64,000 nucleotides of DNA from Heterohyrax brucei (GCA_028571685.1 CM053140.1:223839323-223903322), one strand, 5' to 3'. Counted from the first letter of the stretch, positions 1 through 10,892 are shown. Translations and numbers: made by a program. The notes: generated from the letters alone by a model not told the origin.

Positions 1-188
1 TTTCTAGGTTGAGTTCAAGAACTTATTTTGCAGACCTCATATATACATGTATAATACATACATATTTCCTTCTGAAACTCTGAAATATCATTTTACTCTC
101 TTAAGTATTCTAAGTAGAAGGTCAATGCAATTGTCATTTCATCAATATTGCTAATACTATGTAATTTAAGATATCTATTTGTCATAAG

Positions 189-345
189 GAAACCCTGGTG
201 GTGTAATGGTTAAGAACTATGGCTGCTAAAGAGAAGGTTGGCAGTTCAAATCCAACAGGCACTCCTTGGAAAGTCTATGAGGCAGTTTTACTTGTCTTAT
301 ACAGTGACTATGAGTCAGAATTGACTGTAATGGGTTTGTTTGTTT
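189..345 (+). mobile_element. AfroSINE, ~160-bp form
   Basis: tRNA-derived SINE. The head carries Pol III box-A-like tggtggtgtaatggtta and box-B-like ggcagttcaaatcc; the body has the actccttggaaa block; the tail is ctatgagtcagaattgact followed by T/G-rich sequence. The same modules in the same order recur over 25 times in this window on both strands, which defines the family from the sequence itself. Non-coding; the open frame across it is fortuitous. Confidence 0.9.
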
Positions 346-2183
346 CCTTTAATTTTAATAAGGACTTACTTTTCAGTGTTAAGGAAGTGTTAGTGAGATC
401 AAAGAATAGTTTATTACTTTTTTCTTATTAGAAACTCCTTCAGTATAAATGTTTGATGCTCTCACTGCAGGTTAGGTAGTTCTTAACAATACCCTCCTGC
501 TCTGAACACTTTCTTCTTCTCTGTATTTACTTTTGCTGACTCCCAGTACTGCTGTCTCTTTCAAACAGACATACATATGTTATCAAGTGAAAAACTGCAA
601 GGCACAGTCTCTACTTATTAAAGACTGAAAAGGAGATACATCACTGTAGTTTAATAACTGGGAAAAGTGGAGACAATGCTTGAGGATGGTGTGTTCAAGA
701 AATACCCATTAATAAATGTGGTAAAGTAGAGGTAAGTTGATGGCCTTTTTGTCAGGGCAGAATTTGACCCAATACAAGGTTTGAGCCAGAAAGGGATGTA
801 GAAAATGTAATTATATTGTGGAGACTGCAGACTGACTGCAGTAATATAGACCCGGCATAAAATGGGCCTGGGTTAGAGTTGTAGCAAGAGAGCGAAAGAG
901 AAATGTCATAAAGAACCAATAAGACAGAAGAAAGCCGGTAAAACAGAAGAAAGAACCAATAAGACAGAAGATAAGAAGAAAATGGGGTAAAAACACCAAT
1001 ATTCCCATGGTTTTTTTCAGCCTGCAGTTTTTCTGAAACTCATTTGAGGCAGATTTTCCAGTTGTTCCACTATATCCACTGCCCTTTTCTTCCAATGAAG
1101 AGGATACTTGAGTTTTAGACACACATAACCTAGTCAGAGTACAGATTTATTTTTTCATCTTTCTTCACCTTAGAGATGGTCTTGTGGGATGGAAGTAGAA
1201 GGGATTTCATAACTCTCAGGTCCTCCTCTAAAAGTTAAGTCTGATATTCTCTACTTCTCTTCCCTTTCCTGCTATAGAATGAAAATGTGAAAAAGAGCCA
1301 TAATGGACTGTGCAGTCAAGGTTGCACCCTAGGGATAGTGGTGTAACTGAGGGAATAACCCTGATTTTCCGGAAATGGAGATACTCTACCAGTACTAGTT
1401 CTGCTGTTAAAGTATAAGAGAGCTAAACTGTCTTGCTTGAGTCACTGTTATTTTTCCCTTTTGTTTATTTTTGTGCATACAGTTCGGTGACACCAGCTAC
1501 ATTAATTGTGTTGAGCAATCATAACCAATATCCATTGTCAAATTATTTGACATCTAAATTTTGTGCAACTGAACCAAAATCCTTATTGACACATTTCTCT
1601 ACTTCACAAGTATAAAACACTTTGAAAACAATGAAATTTTAAATTAATTTAAAAATAACAATAAACAATTTGAAAACAAGGAGACGTTATATTAGAGAAC
1701 TCATCTCAGAGATAACACCATCCTATTTTGAAAGGTACCATGATACATGTTACTAGTAATGGGTAAGTCTTAATACCAGTACACCGCACGGAGTCTTTGA
1801 GAGTTAATAGATATCAAAGCTTCAGAAGAGGAGGAAGATACTTTTTCAATAGAAGGAGAAGAATCTGGAGTTCTTGGAGGGTAACCCAAAAGGAAAGGAC
1901 TTGGAGTAGAGATGAGAGTGAGCCAAGAAAAGGAATGCATTTTGCAATGTGAGGTTTTCTCTGTGGTTCCTCAGACACCATCAGTAAAGGATGTGAACCC
2001 TACAAATGCCTGATGAGAGTGTATTTTATTGCGTAAACCTGAGGCTTCAAAGACAAAAAGCAGTTCAGAGACTCAGTTTTATGTCTGGGCTGATGCAGAG
2101 TAAAGCAGACAGCACCTGTGGGAAAAAGATCCAGGAAGCAGAAACAAACATGAGAATGTAAACTCAAAAGCAAACAAATAAAG
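346..2183. other. Unassigned, no gene seen
   Basis: Mostly AT-rich unique DNA. I see no exon with splice context, no RNA gene and no recognisable transposon. The open frames near 811-1122 (minus) and 1433-1615 (plus) have no family resemblance and are probably chance. The only internal structure noted is the 40-bp tandem duplication at 911-971. Confidence 0.6.
911..971. repeat. Local tandem duplication, 40-bp period
   Basis: A 21-bp string (aagaaccaataagacagaaga) occurs at 911-931 and again at 951-971, separated by a related purine-rich stretch. Two units only, consistent with a small tandem duplication in A/G-rich DNA. Confidence 0.75.
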
Positions 2184-2342
2184 AAAACCCACTGTCATTT
2201 AGCAGTTTCCAGTCATAGAAACCCCATAGGGCAGAGCAGAACTGTTCTGTATGGTCTCCAAGGAGTTCCTGGTGGATACAAACTGCCAACCTTTTAATTT
2301 GTAGCTGTAGCTCTTAATCACTATGTCACCAGAGTTTCCAGG
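2184..2342 (-). mobile_element. AfroSINE, minus strand
   Basis: Read on the minus strand it runs from the tRNA-like head (near 2340, with the reverse of the box B region around 2290-2310) to the shared tail near 2190. The central block ccccatagggcagagcagaac is diagnostic. Moderately diverged, near full length. Confidence 0.88.
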
Positions 2343-2921
2343 AGAGTATAAGCCCTAGGAATTCATAGAGATCTGAAAAAGAAAATTTGGACTCAGAAGT
2401 CTACGGAAAAGTAGGAAGCAAGCAGTATTATTGAGATATCTCAGGACACACTACTCCTAAAGACACCTGGATCACTATGTAAGTGTAATCTCCAAAGGCA
2501 ATTTATTCAATAGGCAAAGTAAGCATGGTGCTTACCTTGCTTACCAGATCATCTATAGTAAAAATTTCACATTTGTTCACCACATCAAAGAAGACTTCTA
2601 AGTACAGCTGAAACCTGTTTGTTTCCCAACTCCACAGCACTTTCCTACAGAATCAAAGTGTCTTCTCAAATTTACAGTCCCTAAAAGTGACAGCTTACCC
2701 AACAAACAAGGTAAGTTTCTTTGTGCATGTAAGGTGGTGCTTACCTTGCTTTCTGAACAATCCATCCCTGGCAATCTCCCATTACTGTCATTGATAAAAA
2801 GAAGAAAACTGGACTGGGTTCTGTCCTGAAAGAGCATTATGTTGTAAAATCCAAATAGAAATGTCTTACACATAGATAAAGTGCAAGACCAGGCTAGAGC
2901 TTGAGTGAAAGGGCCTATAGA
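2343..2921. other. Unassigned, no gene seen
   Basis: No recognisable repeat or coding exon. A 91-codon minus frame (2598-2873) has no family resemblance. The string ggtgcttaccttgctt occurs at about 2528 and again at about 2742, a weak local duplication. Confidence 0.5.
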
Positions 2922-3118
2922 ACAACCTTACTAACCTCAGAGCTATTAATATTTTGGTCAGGATAATTCTTCATGGATGGGGAGGGAGTTGTCCTATGCA
3001 CTGTAGGCCTCTACTCACAGAATGCCAATAGCTCCCTCCTCTAGCTAGTTGTGACAATCAAAACTGCCTTCAGACATTGCCAAATGTCCTTTGGGGAACA
3101 AAGTTACTCCCAGCAATA
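2922..3118. mobile_element. hAT-Charlie-type non-autonomous DNA transposon
   Basis: Motifs typical of an old eutherian hAT MITE are present in order: ggataattcttcatgg, gtcctatgcactgtagg, agttgtgacaatcaaaac, agacattgccaaatgtcc. About 195 bp, as expected for such elements, and heavily diverged. Terminal repeats are too eroded to define ends or TSD. Assignment is from memory of the consensus, so the subfamily is left open. Confidence 0.65.
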
Positions 3119-3125
3119 CAGGTGT

Positions 3126-3205
3126 AAACCCACTGCAATCAAGTTGGGTCTGACTCATAGTGACCCTAGAGGCCAGAGTAGAACTGCCCCATACAGTTTA
3201 GAGAT
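3126..3205 (-). mobile_element. AfroSINE 3' part, truncated, minus
   Basis: Only the 3' half is present (tail cccactgcaatcaagt, then gactcatagtgaccct and gtagaactgccccata). Homology stops in gtttagagatc near 3205, so the tRNA head is missing. Confidence 0.8.
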
Positions 3206-4009
3206 CATCAAAATGGAGATCAATTGTTAAAGGTGGGAGTCAAGGTTGGCTCACTGAATAAAAAACAGCGGAGCCATGAATCCCTACTGTTCAGGGATAG
3301 GAGAAGATGAATAAACTCAAAATATGGACCTTATACTACTTAGATACCATTTTGTGACATTTGTTGACTGATTAAGATTATTCAATCTGGAGAAGAAAGA
3401 ACAGGTGAAGAAAATGTTAGGAAGAGAAGAGAAGAGAACCAAAACATCATGGATTAAATGAGATAAAAAGCAGAGATGTATTCTGAATGACTGCAAAAAT
3501 GAGCCAATACTGTTTAAAGGAAATAATTTCCAGTATGCAGCTATAATGTTTTTCCCCTGGTGGAAAAAAAAAAGGCAAATGTCATTTTAAAGAAACATAT
3601 TGGTCATATATCAAAATGTTTTATGAATCAGAGACAACTTTGTACTCGTCAGGTAGACCTAGTTCAAAGAATATCTTGGCTTAATAGACTTGTTTCCTTA
3701 AATAACATATAATGATTGAGCCAATAATAATTTGTCACCCTCGCTAGTCTAAGAAATAACAATCAGTGATAGAAATTCTTCACTTTTTAAATAATAACCT
3801 TGGGAGAGAGAAGCTCTTTCTTCCTACCAGTTACTGTAAACAAACCATACTTCTATAACATTTGTGTACTAATCTCCCACACATTTCCCTCAAAAAGGAT
3901 GTTGGCCAGCCATCTTACTCCCTCTCTTCTATGTAATCAATCTACTATTCTACACTATGTCATTCCCTCTTGGACAGAAAAAGAATGTCTGTTTTTCCTT
4001 TTTTTTAAA
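3206..4009. other. Unassigned, no gene seen
   Basis: AT-rich DNA with an A-run near 3565 and a short (gaaga)n tract near 3419-3440. No coding or repeat family recognised. The start of the L2 element to the right may extend into 3800-4009, but the similarity is too weak to claim. Confidence 0.45.
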
Positions 4010-4773
4010 GAAAAACTTCTCTTGGTTTTTCCCATCAAATTTTATTCCAATTTTGCCCCTCCTCACTTTTTCCAACAAATCCTCTCAAAAACATTGACTA
4101 TATCTCCTGTCTCTGATTCTTCTTCTCTCTTTGTTGCTTAAACCTGCTTTAATTAGTCTTTTGCCCTGACCAATCTACAGAAAAACTGTTGTTTTCATTG
4201 CACCAGACATTTCCACATTACTAAATCATTGTTCAATTCTTGGTCCCCATTTTATTTAATTTATAGAGAATAGTTGGTCAATTGCACAGTGGCTACATTC
4301 TCTCTTTCCTTGACTTTACAGATACTACATGTTCCTGGTTTTTTTTTCCACATTACTAGCTGTTTTCCCCTTTCTGGTTTCACCTTACCTCCCCAAACTC
4401 TTGATGTTGAAGTGTCCCAGGGCTCAGTGTCAGATCTTTTTTTTCCTGTCTGTGCTGTTTCTCTAATCCAGTCTCATGGAAGATGCCCATATTTTTATTT
4501 ACACCACTGACACATCTCCACAACTCCTTTCTACTATATCCAATTGGCTGTCAACATCTCTACTTGAACACCTAATAGAATCTCAAACTCACATGGGTGC
4601 AAAACTTAAAAGATAAAATACAGGAACTATAGTTACATTTGAATTTCAGGTAAACAATGAAGTTTTTGTTTTGTTTTGTTTTTAATTTTACTACATCTCA
4701 CGTCAAATACCTTAGCATCATAATTTGTGTTTTTCTGCAGATACTAAAAGTTTGTACTCCCTAAACTTCATGT

Positions 4774-4941
4774 TGGAGTCTTGGTGGTACAGTGGTCAAC
4801 AGCTCAGCTGCTAAACAAAAGGTTCCCAGGTTGAATTCAAATGCCCCAGCTGCTCCTTGGAAACCCTATCGGGTGGTTCTACTCTGTTTTTCAGGGCCAC
4901 TATATGTCAGACTCAGCTTGATGTTAGTGGATTTGGTTTGT
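4774..4941 (+). mobile_element. AfroSINE inside L2
   Basis: Head ggagtcttggtggtacagtgg, box-B-like ggttgaattcaaatg, body ctgctccttggaaaccctat, tail cactatatgtcagact and a T/G-rich end. Inserted in the L2, so younger than it. Confidence 0.88.
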
Positions 4942-5623
4942 TGTTCTTGTTTTTTGGGAACTGTACTCTCCTTGCTATGTTCCTATAATTGTGTTTGCAT
5001 CACCTACTTTCTCAAGGTATGAAATAGCATTGATGGTTTGCTTCTTCCTATTTCCTTTTCTTCACAACCAGTTAATTTCCAGGCATTGATTCTGCTTCCT
5101 AGTAATTCTCAAATATGTCCATTTCCTTCCAAGATCATTGACATTCCTCTAGCCCAACACCATTGTTTTTCTCTAGGTTACTAAGATAGCATTCTGCTCT
5201 CACTGTCCATCTCCAGCCTTACTCTGCTACCTGCATCAGTTTTTTTTTCTTTTTTACTTTTTCAAGAGACATTTTCATGGACAAGTTGATTCTGTCACTT
5301 TACCTGTTAAAATGACAAAGAGTTTGCATAACTTTTTGAATAAGTTTTACAAGGCCATGTTACCTCTCCAAGAGCATCTGGTCCTACTTTTCACCTTGTG
5401 CTTAGCCCATACTGAATACTTTTTGAAAAGAATTTAAGTTTTTTAGTGTAAGGATGTTTATCTACCTTTATTTTCAATGTTTGAATGACTTAGGTCATAA
5501 GGCAAGAGCTCAGGAAACTATTGAATGTATAAATATGCCGTGATTGACTTACTGCCACATCTCCACGTGTTTTCTTCTCCGGAGTGTGTCTGGTTCTCAG
5601 ATGGCCTGCTTTGTCAGATGCCA

Positions 5624-5684
5624 AGCCAGCCAAGTGCCGTCGAGTCGGAGCCGACTCATGGCGACCCTAGGGGTCAGGGTAGAA
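5624..5684 (-). mobile_element. AfroSINE/RTE tail fragment, minus
   Basis: Contains gccgtcgagtcggagccgac followed by tcatggcgaccctagggg and gtagaactg, the reverse complement of the shared SINE/RTE 3' tail. It retains four CpG sites, unlike most copies here, which suggests it is relatively young or recently converted. Too short to decide between SINE and LINE origin. Confidence 0.75.
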
Positions 5685-5954
5685 CTGACCAATACTCAGG
5701 TGATTTTCTACAACTCTGCACTCCAAGCTTATGTAAGGCTTTTCTGATATGCACATGAGTATCCTCTCTTTCTAATAGGGAAATTATTACACCTTATGGC
5801 AACTGCATATACAATTGCCTCACTCATCTCCAGATTCACAGGAAGTAAGAATGTGTTTGTCTTACTTTTGTCATTGTACTCCTAGCCCCAATTACATGCT
5901 TAAAACAATATTTGTTGGATGAATGAATGAACCAATCAATCAATAAATTACCCT

Positions 5955-6085
5955 AATAAGAGAGATTTTATAGCTGAGAAAAGGAAAACTTACATAGTTT
6001 AGTGACTTCCTCATAAAGGTCAAGGAGGTATCACAAGATCCAGGCTTGTCTGACTCTAAATTCCACGTCCCTTCTATGATATTTC
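5955..6085 (-). mobile_element. MIR SINE, minus
   Basis: Order of motifs fits antisense MIR: agctgagaaaaggaaaactt, tagtgacttcctc, aggtcaaggaggtatcacaag, ccaggcttgtctgactctaa. Old and diverged, core region conserved. Confidence 0.65.
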
Positions 6086-7089
6086 ACATAAGTCTCATGG
6101 TATAACCATACTCCAGGCATCCTTAGGGCCTCTATGTTGTGCAACTTCAAGAGACACAGTTCTCACAGATATGCTATGAGTGGTGTCTTTGGACTTGTGC
6201 AGTGCAGAAGCCCATGGCTTCTCATTTCTACTATCTCCAAAGCATGTGTTACTCTTATTCCTGTGAACCTAAGTGATATCAGATTCAATTATTGTATCTA
6301 AATAGGATTCACATTCCATTTAAAAGTTCATCTAAATAGGCAGCTCAGCCCCTTCAGCATGTCCTTTATTCAACTTCTTTGTAGATGAAAATTAGGTTGA
6401 CAGATAACAGAAAGGAAATATAAGCAGTTCCCAAACACCAAAGCTGTGTTCCCAAACTTATGCAAATTTTCTGTATGGAATTACTTGGAACTTAGAACAT
6501 ATTTTCTTATTTAAAAGCAAACAAACGAACAAAAACTTGTTGTAAAGAGTACCTTGATTTCCAAGGTAGACCTGTAGAGGTCATTTATCACAGAGGTAAA
6601 CTGAGCTTCAATTCAAGTAGCCTTTGTTTATGTTCCTGGAAATTGAGGTAATGGAAACACTTTTCCAAGTGAAAAACTAGATCCAGAAAAAGTTTCAAAC
6701 TTAATATTTGAAAATCTGCTATCCCGTTGTGTCCACATAATAAAAAGGAAAGACTCAATAGACAATCTACCCTGCTCTGTAACTATGATCATAAGAAATG
6801 GATTAATTTTTCTAACTATTTTCAGTACTCATTCTCCAAAACATAATTGCCTTTCCAAAGAGTACTATAGGGCAAACCAATGTTTAATTAGGTAGGATTA
6901 CATTTTGCAACAAATTTGACAATAGTTTCCTAAGGTTGTTACATTGATTTCATGATTAGCCTTCTGCCTACTTGCCATTTCACTTGAATTCTCTCATTGC
7001 CTTCTAAACAGTAACAAAACAAAACTCTTCATGTCTTTCCCTAACTCCCTAACCCCTTAGACAAACTTCTTTCTAGCCCAATATTCCCC
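6086..7089. other. Unassigned, no gene seen
   Basis: No recognisable transposon or exon. Stretches such as 6540-6660 and 6840-6960 look like unique AT-rich DNA. Confidence 0.5.
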
Positions 7090-7265
7090 CTTTTCACAAA
7101 ATAGCACGTTTTTCACTTGGTTGCTCAAGCCAAAAATCAAGAATTTCAGTGTCGACTGCTGTTTTTTTCCATCATCAACCATCCTCTGCATTAAAACTAT
7201 AATGAAGGCTTGTGAGTTCTATCTTTAAAATCTCTCAATCTGTCTACTTCTAAGTTCACCACTAC

Positions 7266-7277
7266 CAACACAGATAC
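7266..7277. repeat. Left target-site duplication of RTE
   Basis: caacacagatac, repeated exactly at 10788-10799 on the other side of the element. A 12-bp perfect direct repeat fits LINE target-primed insertion. The first bases could also be read as the RTE terminal caaca. Confidence 0.85.
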
Positions 7278-8090
7278 TCAAGGTCTTACTTTGGCTTTTG
7301 TGGACTTGTTCTAAATTTCTTCTGTTTCAATTTGAATTTGCATATGAGCAGATGATGATCTGTGCCACAGTCAGTGCTTGGTCTACTTCTGACTGCTGAT
7401 TTGGAGCTTTTTCATCATATTTTTCAACAGGTGTGGTCAATTTGGTTCCTGTGTATTGCAACTGGTGAGGTCCATGCGTACAGTCACCATTTGTTTTGGT
7501 TCAAAGAGGTATTTGCAATGAAAAGGTTGCTAGTCTTGCAAAATTCTATCATGCAATTTCTGGCATTATTTCTGTCACAAAGGTCATATTTTCCAACTAC
7601 CAATCCTTCTTTTTTATTTCCAACTTTTACATTCCAATCACCAGTAATTATCAATGCATCCTGATTGCATGTTCAATCAATTTCAGATTGCAGAAGCTGG
7701 TAAAAATCTTGAATCTCTTCATCTTTGGCCTTAGTGTTTGGTGCATAAATTTGAATAACAGTCGTATTAACTTGCCTTCTTTGTAGGGATGTGGATATTA
7801 TCACTGACAGCGCTGTCCTTCAAGACTGCTCTTGAAATGTTCCTTTTGATGATGAATGCAACACCACTGTTCTTCAAGTTCTCATTCCCAGAGTAGTAGA
7901 CTCTTGTGTTTGTCAGATTCAAAATGGCCCAAACTGGTCCATTTCAGCTCACTAATGCCTAGGATGTCAACGTTTATGCATTCCATTTCATTTTTGACAA
8001 TTTCCAATTTTCCTAGATTCATACTTTGTACATCCCATGTCCCGATTGTTAGTGGATATTTGCAGCTGTTTCTTCTCATTTTGAGTCATA
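7278..8090 (-). pseudogene. RTE endonuclease domain, inverted, broken
   Basis: Read on the minus strand from about 8079, the first 65 codons are open and include YPLTIGTWDVQSMN, ILGISELKWT and GHFESD. These are the N-terminal motifs of apurinic/apyrimidinic-type LINE endonucleases; the E of SELKW matches the usual catalytic E of the E-x-KW block. Further motifs follow in shifting frames: VIQIYAPNT near 7760, LIITGDWN near 7650 and TDHHLLICKFKLK at about 7325-7360. Its role in an active element is to nick target DNA; here it is disabled and separated by inversion from its own reverse transcriptase. Confidence 0.85.
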
Positions 8091-8468
8091 CCACATCAGC
8101 AAACAATGATCCCAGAGGCCTTACTCCATCAACGTCATTAAGGTCGACTCTACTTTTAGGAGGCAGCTCTTCCCTAGTAGTCTTCTGAGTGCCTTCCAAC
8201 CTGGGGAGCTCACTTTCCAACACTGTATCTGACAATGTTTGGCTGCTATTAATAAGGTTTTCCCTGGCTAATTCCTTTCAGAAGTAGACTTCTGGGTCCT
8301 TCTTCCTAGTCTGACTTAGCCTGGAAGCTCAGCTGAAACTTGTCTACCATGGGTGACCCTGCTGGTTCCTAAATACCGTGGCATAGCTTACTGCATCACA
8401 AGCAGCAAGCAAGCTTCCACTCACAGACTTGAGGATGTTGCTCACTTTGTCTTTCCCTTCCTTACCTT

Positions 8469-8666
8469 ATGGTGTTACTCTGCTTATCTGACGGTGTTAA
8501 CCTGCTTACCCGATGCTAGTACCCTCATTACCTAACACTGTTACCTTCTTTATCTGTTGTTGTTACCTGCTGTACCTGATGCTATTATCCTCCTTTCCTG
8601 ATGCTGTTACCCTCCCTACCAAATGCTGTTACCTTCCATACCTGATGCTGTTACCCTTCTTGCCTG
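8469..8666 (-). repeat. 22-bp minisatellite, 9 units, at RTE 5' end
   Basis: Nine consecutive 22-bp units of the type atgctgttaccctccctacc (plus-strand reading) fill 8469-8666 exactly, with 3-8 differences between units. The array stops at 8666, where the inverted block meets the plus-strand RTE part, so in element orientation it lies at the 5' extremity, upstream of the endonuclease frame. It is probably a 5' UTR repeat of this RTE. Capture of a host minisatellite is the alternative. Confidence 0.85.
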
Positions 8667-10720
8667 ATCATCAATTACACATATTCAAATTCAAATTGAA
8701 ACAGAAGAAAACTAGAATAAGTCCACAAAAGCTAAAGTATGATCTTGACTATGTCCCTCCCGAGTTTAAAGACCATCCCAAGAGCAGATTTGATGCGTTG
8801 ATCAGTGATGACCAAAGACCAGATGAATTGTGGAATGACATCAGAGGCATTATCCATGAAGACAGCAGGAAGTCATTAAAAAGATGAGAAAGAAAGAAAA
8901 GACCAAACTGGATGTCAAAATAAACTCTGAAACTCACTCTTGAACATCAAGCAGCTAAAGCAAAAGGAAAGAATGGTGAAGTGAAAGACCTAAGCAGAAG
9001 ATTTCAAAGAGCAGCTCAAGAAGACAAAAGAAAGTATTATAAGAACATGTACAAAGAGCTGGAAATGGAAAGCCAGAAGGGAAGAACATATCTTACATTT
9101 CTCAAGCTGAAAAACTGAAGAAAAAATTTAAACTTCGAGTTGCAGTAGTGAAGGATTCTATAGGAAAACTATTAAATGCCTCAGGGAGCATCAAGACAAG
9201 ATAGAAGAATTACACATAATCATTATACCAGAAAGAACTAGTCGATATTCAGCCATTTGAAGAGGTAGCATGTGATCAGGAACCAATGGTACTGAAGGAA
9301 GAAGTCGAAGCTGCGTGGAAGGTGCTGGCCAAAAAAAAAGCAAGGCTTCAGGAATTGATGGAGTATCCATTGAGATATTACAAGAAACAGATACAGTGCT
9401 GGAAGTGCTCACTCATCCATGCCAAGAAATTTGGAGGACAGCTCCTGGTCAACTGACTTGAAGAGATCCCTATTTGTGCCCATTCCAAAAATAGGTGGTC
9501 CAATCAAATGTGGAAATTACCAAACAATATCATTAATATAACATGCAAGTAAAATTTCACTCACGATCATTCAAAAGCAACTACAGCAGTATATTGACAA
9601 GGAACGGCCAGAAATTCCAGCTGGATTCAGAAGAGGATGTGGAAGCAGGAGTACCATTGCTGATGTGAGATGGATCTTGGCTAAAAGCAAAGAATACCAG
9701 AGAGATGTTTACTTGTGTTTCATTGACTACGCAAAAGCAATCAAGTGTGTGGATCATACTAAGATATGGCTAATCTTGTAGAGAATGGGAATTCCAGAAC
9801 ACCTAATTGTGCTACTAAGGAATCTGTATATGGATCAAGACGCTGTCTTGCAAACAGAACAATGGGACACTGCATGGTTTAAAGTCAGGAAAAGTGTACA
9901 TCAAGATTGTATCCTTTCACCATACCTTTTTAATCTGTATGCCCTGCAAATAATCTGAGAAGCTGAATTATACAAAGAAGAACCAGGCATCAGGATTGGA
10001 GGATGACTCATTAACAACCTGAATTAAGCAGACAGCACCCCCTTACTTGTTGGAAATGAAGATTTGAGACACTTACTGATGAAGATCAAGGACCACAGCC
10101 TTCAGTATGGATTGCACCTCAACATCAGGAAAATAAAAATCCTCACAACTGAAACAGTAAGCAAGATTGTCATAAATGGAGAAAGGGTTGAGGTTGCCAA
10201 GGATTTCATTTTGCTTGGGTCCACGATCAATGCCCGTGGAAGCAGGAGTCAAGACATCAAAAGACGCATTCCATGGGGAAAATATGTTGCAAATGACCTC
10301 TTTAAAGTATTCAAAAGTAAGGAGATCACCTTGAAGATTAAAATGTGCCTGACCCAAGCCATGGTATTTCCAGTCTTATCATTTGCATGCAAAACTGGAC
10401 ACTGGACAAAGAATACAGAAGAAGAAGAACTGATGCCTTTGAATTGTGGTGTTGGAGAAGAATGTTGATTGTACCATGAAGTGCCAAAAGAACAAACAGA
10501 TCTGTTCTAGAACAGATGTACTCCTTGGAAGCAAAGACAGCAAGAGTGTGTCTTACATACTTTGGACATGTCAGGAAAGATCAGTCCCTGGAGAAGGACA
10601 TCATGCTTGGTAGAGTGGAGGGTCAGCAAAAAGAGGAAGACCCTCGATGAGGTGGGTTGACACAATGGCCGCAGCAATGGGCTTAGGCATAAAAATGATT
10701 GTGGATATTGTGCAAGACTG
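8667..10720 (+). pseudogene. RTE reverse transcriptase region, broken
   Basis: Plus-strand remnants in order: linker after the endonuclease (open 8513-8887, with KYDLDYVPPEFKDH), a lysine-rich region, the RT finger around 9345 (gl-IDGVSIEIL), palm block DVYLCFIDYAKA near 9705, and a long open piece 10064-10468 (IKDHSLQYGLHLNIRKIKIL, DFILLGSTIN). The expected catalytic YADD box at about 10024 reads stop-A-D-S, so both the tyrosine and the second aspartate are lost. After that come the C-terminal ALNCGVGE-type region and the TYFGHVRKDQSLEKDIMLG-type segment (10555-10610). Clearly inactive. Confidence 0.88.
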
Positions 10721-10787
10721 GACAGCATTTTGTTCTGTTGTTCATAGAGTTGCTATGAGTTGGGACCAAATCAACGGCACCTAACAG

Positions 10788-10799
10788 CAACACAGATAC
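10788..10799. repeat. Right target-site duplication of RTE
   Basis: caacacagatac, identical to 7266-7277. L2 sequence resumes directly after it. Confidence 0.85.
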
Positions 10800-10892
10800 C
10801 AGTATCTCCCACCTGGGCTGTTGAAACCACCTCTTAACTTTTTTCTCTGACCCACTGGCTCTTCTGCTGCCCATCCTCTGTACAGCAGTCAG

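Larger units (their letters stand above)
4010..5948 (+). mobile_element. L2 LINE, plus strand, interrupted
   Basis: Old CR1-like L2. The part near 4400-4620 matches the end of L2 ORF2 (tgtcccagggctcagtgtc, then atatccaattggctgtcaacatctctacttg and the cacctaatagaatctcaaac block), 5040-5400 the following C/T-rich 3' coding part, and 5756-5948 the L2 3' end (gaatgtgtttgtcttacttt, atttgttggatgaatgaatg). It is split by a plus-strand AfroSINE (4774-4941) and a minus-strand tail fragment (5624-5684). No frame survives. L2 is extinct in placental mammals. Confidence 0.75.
7278..10787 (+). mobile_element. RTE (BovB-clade) LINE with 5' inversion
   Basis: Near complete RTE LINE, about 3.5 kb. The 3' two thirds (8667-10787) lie in plus orientation and encode the reverse transcriptase part; the 5' third (7278-8666) lies inverted and encodes the endonuclease plus a 22-bp repeat array. 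The 3' end, ctatgagttgggaccaaatc then aacggcacctaacag, is the tail shared with the SINEs. About 83 bp at the inversion boundary are present twice (7278-7359 inverted and 8667-8750 direct). Outer ends are defined by a 12-bp TSD. This is the hallmark of twin-primed LINE insertion. Dead: many stops and frameshifts. Confidence 0.9.
7090..10892 (+). mobile_element. L2 LINE fragment split by the RTE insertion
   Basis: The left arm (7090-7265; ttgctcaagccaaaaatcaa, tctatctttaaaatctctca, ttcaccactaccaac) and the right arm (10800-10892; cacctgggctgttgaaacca, gtacagcagtc) are consecutive pieces of the L2 3' coding region. They become contiguous when the RTE element and one TSD copy are removed. The arms show that the RTE landed in a pre-existing L2. 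Confidence 0.7.

Noticed and set aside
189-260. tRNA gene suggested by box A/B-like motifs
   Set aside because: The motifs belong to the tRNA-derived head of AfroSINEs; the cloverleaf is degraded and the same head recurs in every copy.
811-1122. 103-codon minus-strand open frame
   Set aside because: Hydrophobic low-complexity product from an A/G-rich strand, no family motif, and it includes the local 40-bp duplication. Likely chance.
3800-4141. 113-codon plus-strand open frame
   Set aside because: Runs through C/T-rich sequence next to L2, with no domain, no exon context and no homolog I recognise.
8513-8887. 124-codon frame starting in the 22-bp minisatellite
   Set aside because: The N-terminal part is a translation of the repeat array across the inversion joint. 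Only the part after about codon 52 is genuine RTE sequence, so it is not a gene.
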